Part shown: piece after piece, positions 1-9,600 of the stretch
How the letters are laid out: each line of letters begins with the position of its first letter
How positions within the stretch are numbered: position 1 is the stretch's first letter
Assembly: GCA_027919835.1 (NCBI GenBank)
Contig: JANVFP010000029.1
Coordinates: 372,001-436,000 of the forward strand
Direction of reading: 5' to 3'
Source: Lentinula raphanica
Lineage: Eukaryota > Basidiomycota > Agaricomycetes > Agaricales > Omphalotaceae
Length of the DNA: 64,000 bases
Notes under the pieces: generated by a model
Databases searched by the model: none
What the model saw: the letters and a program-made list of their open reading frames with translations, nothing else
Told to the model about the DNA's origin: nothing
Program-made: the position numbers and the translations under genes

Positions 1-570
1 CTTTACCTCCATTCTCATTCTTAGGTCTGACAGTTGTATTCATAGTAGATGTACTTGAAGGAGCCTGTTACCGCATGCTGGCGAACTTCAAACATAATTG
101 GTTCAAGGAACGTGGACAGTACCTCAAGTCTGGGTTTCGCACCTTTTCGCACTTCAAAGTGTAGTGGCCCGGGATTGAGTAATGTTCCCAAAGTGCATCG
201 TGACCTGTCCTGACCGGTGGCGACGCATGATGCCTTATCCAGGTCCTTGTCAACGCGCATTCATTGGCTTGCCACCTTACTATTTCTCATATGATGCTTG
301 ACAACCACAATGATACCGAGCCTTGAGAAAATATGCTTTGCCCGATATCTACATCTCGATTTTCAATCTTTCCATCCTTTGCTTTCGTTCTTTCACTCCT
401 GCAGGTCAAGGAGGCAGCTGCTCCAAGCGTTCATCTCTGTATACCTTTTCGATTGTGTGGTGCGTACTGTGTCCCTGACGATGAGTGGCCAGTCTTACTG
501 ACGCGTTCGAAGTTATTCTCAGCTGCTGCGATCTTTGTTCTTTGTTCTCCATTACTTCACCGTCTCCGAA
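1..570. other. Left edge, no gene supported
   Basis: Short open frames exist on the minus strand between 21 and 260, but two frames overlap, neither shows a recognisable domain, and no splice pattern joins them to anything. A gene end truncated by the window edge cannot be excluded. The stretch 300-570 is pyrimidine-rich and is probably the promoter and 5' leader of the plus-strand gene that starts at 571. Confidence 0.4.
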
Positions 571-2098
571 ATGACAAGAAGAAACGCGCGACCGATTCTC
601 AATTTGCGCACATTATACACGGTGAGTGCTCTCGAGTCTTGTGAGTTCGTCTGTGAGTGTTCAATTTCTTTGTCATTGTCTAGAATACACCCAATGAAGT
701 CTCATCGCCGGATAGTTTGGCTTCATCAATTCCTGCAACGTGCTCTCCTTTGACTCCCCAAGACGGGGCGGATAGCTTGGAGCTCAATTCGAAGAATAGC
801 TTCGGAAATAGACTAGAGGATGTTTTCCAAGGGGAAACGAGTGCGTACATCTTGCGTGTTGTGCTCACCGTGTCTGTAAGATTTATCTTCCCCGCAGACT
901 GTTTCCAAAAGGTGGATTATCATGAAGATGATCGAAACTATCTTCCTCCGCTTCCTGAGGTGTCAGATCAGGTGCGGTGGTTTTCATTCCTAAGAAGACT
1001 TCTGGACCTCGAGGCTCGTTCTGACCACGATGAAGGGTTCTATATACTCACAAGATAGTGCATGCGTCGTGTACACGACCCAGTCACGACCTGCAGTCGA
1101 TCCGACGCCTAAATCAACTCTCACATTTGCCGCTATTTGGGATCCAGACCATGGCATGTCGACATTCTCTGGGAATCAACTCATTGGACCGTATGGACAA
1201 GATCATTCCTATGCGGATGAGGGAATGGAACAAGACGAGCTTTCTTGGCCTTCATATGCATACGACGAGACACCCTTTCCCGCTTTCACTCACGATGTGT
1301 CTGGACATTCAGACTGTGAACCTCACTTGGTAAGTCATCATTACATTTTCCATTGTCCGCGATTTGAGTGTCTTCACGCAGCCGTCACGCTTCTCTACCA
1401 CTACCACATCTACCTCTAATTATATTGAGGTGGATTTCGGCGAAGAAGATGCAAAGGTACTGTCTTCACAACCTTCACAAGATAACCTGGGCCCTGGTGA
1501 CTGCCACCCCGCATGGATACCACAAATATTCACAGTCGGTTACACCAAGCCTCCATCCTCTGGTTCGAAACGCCCTAAGATCTCAGAGCCTTTTCAACTT
1601 GCTTCCATCCGATCTGAGGAGCTGTCGCAGCGCAGCAGTCTACCCTCTCAATTTGGATTCACTTTGAAATCCTCTTCGTTGTTTTCTCGGTCGCGGCTTC
1701 TGAGTTCGAACTCCGTCGCTCCATCTCCCACTGCTTTCAACTTTGCGCCTGCGCCGTCGCCCCTTTCTGGGAATGATTCGAGTGTAACTCGCGTCCCACC
1801 TACATCATCCTTGCGACGCGGTTTCAGCTTCGGTTCTAATCATGGCCACCACGATGATCACTCCCGAACCGCCACTTCGACAATGAGAAACGGAGAAGAG
1901 AAACTCAGTCCCGAGACTTGTGGGACGCTCAGTGAAAGCAACTCCTCTCGCCCGCAGACTCCAACTCGCCGTCCGAGTATCAGTTCTGTCCTTGGGAAGC
2001 TGAAAACCCCGAAGAAAGGGCAATCAGACGCTTGGGTCATGGTTGATGTGGAAGTCACGCCGACAATACACCAACGCTTGGTTACAATGAGCACCTAA
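571..2098 (+). CDS. Ser/Thr/Pro-rich protein of unknown function, spliced
   Basis: I do not recognise the family. Exon 1 (571-621, starting MTRRNAR) ends at a GTGAGT donor and joins in phase 0 to an exon at 684 after a TAG acceptor. A further exon joint at about 840-897 (GTGCGT...GCAG) also keeps frame. The stretch 900-1080 is not fully resolved. The exon at about 1090-1329 contains the acidic and aromatic segment FAAIWDPDHGMSTFSG. It ends at GTAAGT and joins in phase 0 to the last exon, which starts near 1381 and stops at 2098. The C-terminal 240 residues are rich in Ser, Thr and Pro with basic patches such as TPTRRPS and KTPKKG, which suggests a disordered, phosphorylatable nuclear or cytosolic protein. 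No transmembrane segment or catalytic motif is visible. Confidence 0.6.
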
Positions 2099-2247
2099 AT
2101 GGCCAGGAAGGCTCGAGCTTTTTCTATCGTTCGAGTCTTGCTCCCAACGACTACACAAGAGACATTGTACATAGAACTAGTTTATGCCACCCGTGAGTAC
2201 GACGATAGTAGACGGCAACTTTCGATGCTTGGACAATGTGCAATAAA

Positions 2248-2996
2248 TTACCATACCCCAACCAACAAGCCAACACCAATGAATCCCAGAAGGTATAGGT
2301 TGACCGGTTGATTCGAGAGTCCTGCATTTTGAGCTCCAGTAGTCTCTGGAGGAGAGCCAGTAGAAGTAGGGGAACCTGAGCCGCTTTCGCTGGTAGCAGC
2401 GGAGATAGGCACTTCATAGAACGAGACAGGAAAACCTGTCTCCGTAACCGTTACCAGAGAAGTTCCGTCAGCATCAGCCTGCGCTATGTAGATACAACCG
2501 CCAGTATCTGAAGATTCTAGGATGCATTCAACACTCGCTGATGCTACGTCTGGCATTCTGAATCCAGAAGCAGATGCAACCAAGGTGAAAGCTTATAGTG
2601 CAAGGCATCGAGGAATGTTTAGTGAGGTGAATTGAAGATTTCGGATAGGTCGCCTCACATGTTGTGACCACTGTGGTCCCCGTCTGAACGTCACCAAAAA
2701 TAGCAGCGTCTCCGCTATCAACCTCATTATAGACGAAGGTGGTCTCGCTACCGTCAGAAGCAGTCCCGATAGGATCAACCCAAGCAGTAGGACTTGCAAT
2801 GCTGATCGAGTCCGTCACACCCGAACCGTCATCTGAAGGAAGGGGAAGCCAGAGGGACAAGCTGCTCTGAGCTGCAACGATTGCTGGAAAAAAAACGAGA
2901 GTTTCAGAGCTTGTGACGTGCCTCTTGAGACAACAAAAACTCACAGAAAAAGCTAGGTAGAGAAACGAATGAAAGTGCAAGGAAAGTCGCCTTCAT
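2248..2996 (-). CDS. Secreted GPI-anchored Ser/Thr-rich small protein
   Basis: Three exons (2945-2996, 2659-2883, 2248-2591) join in phase to give 206 residues. The N-terminus MKATFLALSFVSLPSFF followed by an AAQ site is a clear signal peptide. The middle is a compact Thr/Val/Asp-rich domain with a few cysteines. A Ser/Gly/Thr/Pro linker follows, and the protein ends in a hydrophobic tail (LYLLGFIGVGLLVGVW) after an Asn-rich stretch, which fits GPI-anchor addition. By architecture it belongs with the small GPI-anchored cell-surface proteins common in agaricomycetes, and a wall or hyphal-surface location is inferred. A TATATA element lies about 65 bp upstream of the start. The exact function is unknown. 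Confidence 0.75.
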
Positions 2997-3058
2997 GGCA
3001 ATGTACTAGTAGGGGATGAAGGAAAGGTATAACCATCTCCAGTTGCAACTGGCTGAGG

Positions 3059-3067
3059 CATATATAC
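3059..3067 (-). promoter_or_regulatory. TATA-like element upstream of the GPI-protein gene
   Basis: A TATATA stretch reads toward the minus-strand gene that starts at 2996. Its distance of about 65 bp from the start codon suits a TATA box. Confidence 0.35.
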
Positions 3068-3847
3068 CAAATCAAATTGTCGATGGCTTGGGATTTGCTT
3101 GGTACTGACTCCGCGATTCATGCAGCTGATGCGACGCAACCAGTAACCAGTTGAATCAGAATAGGATTCGGCGTCCCGTTGAAGCTGTCAGTCTTTCCAG
3201 GTCGTTCCTGGCTCAATCTCTCCGTGTACTTGTGAAGAGAAATTATCCATGCGTTAACTAGGCAGGGCCCAGAATAGTGGTTTATGTTGCTAAAGGAAGT
3301 TAAGGAACAGGATGAGGACGCCTTACAACCTATTGCGATCCGGGTATATACATACTGTCGTGACTGAACAGAGTCGGATAGGGCAGGATAGGGCTTTCCT
3401 GCCATGCTATGATTGATGGAAGGTCTTCATGCTCTATGGGCAGCACAGAGCAAGCAGGGGGCTCGGTGCCGGGCACTCTTCGTTTTAGCATCTGATAGCT
3501 GCTAGAATCAACCATTCTTTCGAAATGCGCATGAGACTATATCGAAAATATTGGAACTCTGCAGGTGCTGACCACTATGATATTGTCATTGATCAAGAGT
3601 CAAGACCACACAAGGATGCAAACCTAAAATATTTGAATGTCGAGCCTATCAAGTGCCAACTTGAATAATAAGCAACATTTCTCTAATCTAATGAGAAAGA
3701 CATCGTACATGTTAGAGTTTAGCAGCTCGTTGACAACTCATGAATCGTGCACCCTATTGACTTGCACTAGGCTCATGAGCCATATCGTTGGATCGACTGT
3801 TCAACCTTCCTAGACATGTGAGTACTGTAATACTGAATCATATCGAC
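3068..3847. other. Intergenic, no gene
   Basis: This lies between the 5' side of the GPI-protein gene and the 3' end of the Ser-rich protein gene. Open frames at 3118-3515 (minus) and 3788-3994 (plus) are short, lack domains and have no compatible splice sites. I see no RNA gene or repeat here. Confidence 0.5.
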
Positions 3848-5664
3848 CTATCGTCCCTTCATAACCCTCTCATGCAGTTCCGCGCCTCTCAATCTAGCTT
3901 TGAGGTACTCCCTCCGGGCATCATACCTCCCAATCACATCCCGTCTTCGTTGCTGAATCTGTATGATCTCCTCCATATTTTCAACTTCATCTAATCCCTC
4001 TAACGCATCTCCCGAACGATGATTACTCCCTGATGGATATGATTGACCAGATTCGGTGGTAGAATCTCGTTTGAAGTAAATTGAGCCAGATGTGTTCGAT
4101 TTAGAATTCGAACGAGTAAGTGTATGCGAACGTGCAGTTGCTGTTGTCGGGGAAGGTGTAGCAGGGGAATATCCATTACCATGTCCACTACTGATACTAG
4201 TTCTCCCGGTACTCGAAGTACTGGTGGAAGTGTGAATGCTGCTGGTACCCGTGCTGGTACTCGACCTCCCGTGACCATACGAGCCTGCATCATTAGACAT
4301 TGATGGTTTCTTTTCCATGCTTCTCCCCGAATTTGACGTAGAGTACCCTGACAGAGACGTCGATGCATTCCAAATTGAGTTAGACGGGTTATTATGATAG
4401 GTATTGGTTGCGGTGACACTGCCACTTCGGGATCTGATCATACTGGGCATCGTCGAGATACTGGGAATGGACGGAATGGAAGGTAAAGAGGGCATGGACG
4501 CCTTGGACTTTAGCGATAACAAAGACGAGGCAAGGGAGGATACGGAGCCTTTTCTTTGAAGAGTAGGTGTATGTGTGGATGATACAGTACGAGCTGTGAG
4601 ATTGGGATGCGATTTATGAGGCACGCCCATTACAGGCATAGGCTGGATCGACGTCGTAGACCGTGATCGTGCCCGTGTGTGGACAGGCTTCAACGATGAA
4701 CTTCCACTCCCACTTGGAGTTGCAGCAGAATCCGCTCTATCACGATGTTGGAGTGTAGGCAAAGACAATGGATTCGCACTGGAAGAGGACGGCGATATGA
4801 CATTGGATCGTGTTCGAAATGACTGAGCTTTGGACTTTGCTCTTCGAATCGCGCTATCCTGCAACTCGTCAAACGCATGAATCACCCTCTTCGCATCTTC
4901 GTCTAGTTCTGATATTGCAATCCTGATATCAGCAGATGTGAACAGTCCGCCGTCTTCGAAGATATCAGGATTCGAGATCGCAGAAAGTGGAATAGGTTTT
5001 GTAGATGAAATGGGCAAAGTAGAAGATAGCTCCGTTGGGGATGATGAGGCTTTTGTGCGTTTAGTGTGATGCAACGGTCGAGTGGGACTTGTTGGAGGTG
5101 AGAGAAGGTGAGGGTCCGGGACCGGATTCGCGTGTAAATGCGGATGGTTAGATTTGTGGTTCTTTCGCGAATCTGACCTCGAGATCGTGTATTCGTAAGA
5201 GGTCTTCCTAGACGATGAAGAGGGTATATTACTCGGACCTGGTGAAGAAGCCGAGGGCCTCAATGGCGACGTGGCTCGACGGATAAAAGATGCTATAGCA
5301 TTGTTGCTCGACTTCTTATCCTTCTCTGACAATGTTGACGGTGAAGCCTTGATATTGATCTCAGAGGGTCGTCTAGTAGGTTTGAGTCGAGACTGGGTAG
5401 AGGTTGTTGCAGCCAAACGTATTGGTTGGCTCAGGCTGAGGTTTGACGACCCAATGAATGTTGTGCCTGCATCTGACTGCCCCGAGTCTCCGAGTCCAGT
5501 ATATCGCTCGAAGGCGTCTTGTCGCAAAATCCGATATTCGTCGTCACTATACTCTTGTCAACATTGACGAGATCTCAATGATATCATGAATCGAGAACGC
5601 ACTTCAGAAGCCCCTTCTCGTTCGCTGACGCTAATTCATTGAGTCGTGCAGCCAGAGTTGTCAT
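3848..5664 (-). CDS. Conserved fungal Ser-rich protein with N-terminal RLNELA module and C-terminal coiled coil
   Basis: There are two exons (5603-5664 and 3848-5546). The 56-nt intron has a GTGCGT donor and a TATAG acceptor, and the join gives 586 residues. The N-terminus MTTLAARLNELASANEKGLL followed by NDDEYRILRQ is a conserved module at the start of many uncharacterised basidiomycete proteins, and it identifies this start and splice. The central 400 residues are extremely Ser/Thr-rich and probably disordered. The last 60 residues are charged and helical (EEIIQIQQRRRDVIGRYDAR), which suggests a coiled coil. A role in signalling or trafficking is only a guess. The gene lies just downstream, in minus-strand sense, of the poly(A) end of the LINE. 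Confidence 0.75.
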
Positions 5665-6399
5665 TCTACAGCAATGCACAATTTATGGTTTGACGAAAGG
5701 TGTTCGATCACTGAGCGGAATGCAGGATACAGCGTGGTTATGAGAAGCCCGGATGTTGTGAATGTTCGAGTTGTCGTTGAACGTTGAAGGTTCGACCAAG
5801 AAGGGATAAATTTGTTCTGTACAATTCAGCCGAATAAAACAACCGAAAGCGTCCAGAGTACAAGGAAACGAAGATGGAGAGAATAAGGAGAGAATCGCCA
5901 GCGGATTGACAGACGACAGACCCAATATAGGAGTCGTCGTATTCATAATCGTCTTTGGCAGTCTTTGGTATGGGCGATGTTGATGATGGATATGTATGTA
6001 CATAAATTCACAGTATCGACGGCAAGTCAACAATTGTGAGTGTTCCGCGTGAAAGAGTATATTGATCGGAAAGTGAAAAAGCGCGAGTAGATGAAATGAT
6101 AAAACGTTCCGAGAACGTTCAGAGACGTTCAGCCTTCAGGGACCTCTGCTGCAACACATAGCACAGCGCGGGTCTCCTACCTACTCCTGCATGCAGTTTA
6201 TATATGGTATGGCAATCTCTAACACAACATAGGATGTGTATAGGATGTGCGAGGTACGTGTAACAGTCATATGTTTCAACTTTTCTGGCTATGATGTGTT
6301 GGCATGGCAGGCGACAATTATGCTATTCGCGGTGGCTCTTCAGCTTCAGCTTCAAGTTCAAACGTTCAAGCTTTATTCCCACTGGGCGTTACATAATAA
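5665..6399. other. Intergenic region between the Ser-rich gene and the LINE insertion
   Basis: This is promoter DNA for the minus-strand gene starting at 5664. An open frame at 5683-6033 (minus) lacks any domain and overlaps the probable 5' leader. A GAACGTTC heat-shock-like element is at 6113-6120. The LINE target-site duplication closes the region at 6400-6410. Confidence 0.5.
6105..6130. promoter_or_regulatory. Heat-shock-element-like cluster
   Basis: Three ACGTTC units and one GAA form the pattern TTC-nnn-GAA-nn-TTC, with a perfect GAAnnTTC core at 6113-6120. This resembles an HSF site but lies about 450 bp from the nearest start codon (5664, minus), so a function is uncertain. Confidence 0.25.
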
Positions 6400-6407
6400 C
6401 GAGGGAG

Positions 6408-6410
<3 letters not shown>
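6400..6410. repeat. LINE target-site duplication, 3' copy
   Basis: CGAGGGAGGAG lies directly before the poly-T run. The same 11 bp recur at 16654-16664, and both copies are followed by at least four T, so the duplication is 11-15 bp. This fixes both ends of the LINE. Confidence 0.85.

Positions 6411-6442
<32 letters not shown>
6411..6442 (-). repeat. LINE poly(A) tail (poly-T on plus strand)
   Basis: An uninterrupted run of 32 T on the plus strand is the A tail of the minus-strand LINE. The uninterrupted homopolymer is consistent with a young copy. Confidence 0.9.
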
Positions 6443-6443
<1 letters not shown>

Positions 6444-6643
6444 TGGAACGTTGCATGAAAATGCACCATCAGGAGTACGACAAGGTCGTCACCCTCTGGC
6501 CGTTGTAGTGTGCAAGGTCTAAGGACCAAGCTGTTATGTAATAAGATGGAACCACCCGAGGAAATGCTTCATGCACCGATGCCATTATGGCACCCCGTGT
6601 GGGACTCCGCGCTGTCTGTATCATTTCACCTTACCTTCCCTAC
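6443..6643 (-). other. LINE 3' untranslated region
   Basis: This stretch lies between the ORF2 stop at 6644 and the A tail. No conserved reading frame is present. It presumably carries the RNA signal recognised by the element's reverse transcriptase. Confidence 0.6.
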
Positions 6644-9600
6644 TTACCCTTCTACAGACTCATCGCGTGCACCCACTAAAACCCCGGTCCCTCCCCAAGG
6701 CTTCTGGGAGGGGTCATCACTGACTCTGACTACATGTTGCCAGGTAGTGTTTACGGTCTTCTTTGCGAGTTGGCGTTTGCCAAATCGGTTAGAAGTGAGA
6801 GTGCAGTCAAGCTTGTACCTGCCTTCGATAGCCGTTCGCCATCTCTTTGTAATACGTTCCACGCTGATGGGGTCTGTCCCATTGATGACTCGCTCATTTT
6901 GGAGTTTCCAGATGAGGTGGGCGCTTTCGGAGACTATGATGCGGAAGAGTCTTGAGTCCCCAGGTGCGCGTTTATCATCTGGGGTACGAAGGTTGATTGC
7001 CCCGCATGCTAAGATGGTTCCGAGGGAGGGTGTTACCCATTGTGATTTCTGGTGGGACCAGGTTTGTTTTGCCAGGTCCCAGATGACTTGTTGGCCAGGG
7101 CATGTGCATTCTAGTAGTATGTGCTCCATAGTTTCCGGAACTCTGCAGTGCTGACAGTTCGCTCTGTGCTCAAATCCTGGTATTTGTTCCCAGTAGTCTC
7201 CAACCTTATAAGCATCATGGTAGAGCATCCAGAGGAAGAACTGGATTCTTTTTGTGATGTCTCGGTTCCGGATTGATTTCCAGAGTGCCGTCTCCGATGG
7301 GGTGGATCCATTTATTTCTGCCGCAGTAGCTTGTGCCATGCCTAGACTTCGAATGGTGGCCCGTCGTTGTAGCTTCCTTTGATATGCGGACGACTTAGCT
7401 TTCTTGCGTTTGATTGCCTTCTCTGCCATGGATTGAGTTATCTTGGAGAGCCGCAGCCCGGTCAGTTTGAACTGTGGCTGTACGTCGAGGTTAATTTCAT
7501 CCTCTTGCTGTTTGTTGCGCCCCAGGTTTGCTAGTTTGTCCGCTTCTTCATTACCGGCAATACCTGAGTGTCCTTTGACCCAGGTTAGTGTGGTGGGTGC
7601 TTCTCTCTTCCTGAGCAGGCTGATGGTTGAGCGAAGTTCCTGCTCATTCTCAATCTCCAGAAAGTCCTTGTCTTCCCAGCTTGGTAGGTGTTTGGTCAAT
7701 CCATTGATGAATGTTTTTGAGTCGCTCTGGATGTGTAGTGCTACTGATTTGTCAATGATGCCAACAGCTTCTTTTATTGCAATGATCTCTCCGGTTTGGT
7801 TTGTTTGTTTGAGAGCCTCTGGTATTCGTATAGCGCGATCCAGCTCAGTATTTCCTGGTAGGTGTACTCCTGCTCCAGCTACTGGTCCATCCGCATTATT
7901 GCTGCATGATCCATCAGTATAGGCGGTGATCGGGTCTAGCTCATTTTGTCTGTGGCTCCAGGATCTGTCCGGGAGTTCCTTGCATTGGTCTCCTTCAGTA
8001 AAGATTCTGAAGGCATCAGTGAGTGTTTTTGTGGTTGTTATTTTCCAGTCAAAGTTCGAAGAGTTTTTGTCTTCTGGCTCAGGCAGTGAATCTGGTTCAT
8101 AGTCTTCCGGGAGGGTGGAGAGGGGGTTCCATTTTGGGGGTAGGGACCGAACCAGCTCCATTGCCTTGGTCATGCATCGGAAGGGGGCTGGGCAGTTGTG
8201 TTCATCTCTTGCTCGTTTACACTCTGCACATCGGCAGTTGGTGCGGCGCTTGTGGTTTTGATGGCGGGTGGTTTTTGCTAGATGTTCCGCATCTCCAACT
8301 GTTTTGATGCCATGGTTCAGTCTGAGACATCGGCATTCCTTGCTATTGTGGAGTTTTCGTAGTTGGTCTGACTCCCTGTGAAGCCAAATCGGCATCTCCC
8401 TAATGGCGTCTCTGGAGAAGGCAATGCCTTCCAGCCGTAAGTTATGCTTTCGGGCAACATTGATTAGGTTCTGTAGGTCCTTGGGTAGGTTGCCTTTGTT
8501 CGTGTGCCATGATTGCAGGAAGAGGTTGATTCGGGACTGTTCATCCAACGTTGCATCTGATGTCGGTACATGGTGGGCGAATAGAGCATCTGCCACAAAG
8601 GCCCACTCTGCTCTGTCACTCGTTAGATTGAGGTAGGACTGAATCCACGTCACTGTGATTGCTTCATTGCGTGCGAGTATGTCCAGTACCTGGCGGCCAC
8701 CTGCCTTGATTGGGGCAAGGATGGTTTCTTTGTTAACTCTAACATGGGTTTTTTCATCCCAGAGGAATCTCCTTATTCGTTTTTCGAGCTTAGCTTCAAT
8801 TTCGGGTGGCATTCCTTGGACTTTGGTCAAGTATTGTGTCATGCCTCCGACAATCATCGAGATGATCAGGCGCCGTCCCTCCATTGTGGGTTTGCTTCTT
8901 TCCCACTGGTTTAGAGATCGGTCTATTTTTTCGAGGACTTTTGTCCAGGGCTCGACTTGGCATATTCCATTACCGATGAGTGCTCCTAAGGATCGGATGG
9001 CTTCACCTTCTCTTGCAATTTTTATGTGTTCCGGTATGACCGCTCCTTCACCATCTGTCAGGCGGCGTTGTTGTCTCATCATTTCACGGTGTTCTGGGGT
9101 ACCGATTGGGATTATTTCAGTTTTGGTAATGTTGAATTTGGCTCCGGATGCCAGGCACCATTCGGCTAGTATATTTTCTAGTTCTCCAAAATCATCCGTC
9201 TTTGAGAGGTAGACGGTAGTATCATCAGCGAAAAAGGTCGCAATTATTCGTTTTGCTCGATTTGGGATCTGGATACCGGCCAGGTCTGACTGGCGTAAGG
9301 CTTCTCCGAGAGACTCAATTGCAAGGTCAAACAGAAGACATGATAGAGGGTCACCTTGGCGGACCCCTCTGGTTACTTTGAACGGAGCAGAGCTTTTGAC
9401 GCCATTGACAAAGACATGTGTGTATGCATCAGAGTAAAGTGCTTTAACCGTGTTTATGAACTCAGCTGGTATACCAAATGATTTTAAGGATTCCCATAGA
9501 AAGTCGTGTTTAATTTTATCGTAAGCCTTTTCCTGATCCAGTGCAACTATTGCTCCATCCTGCTCCGTAGCTTCTGCTAGATTTATAATCAACTTGGAGA

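Noticed and set aside
5683..6033. Minus-strand open frame of 116 codons upstream of the Ser-rich gene
   Set aside because: It overlaps the probable 5' leader and promoter, has no domain and no splice context.
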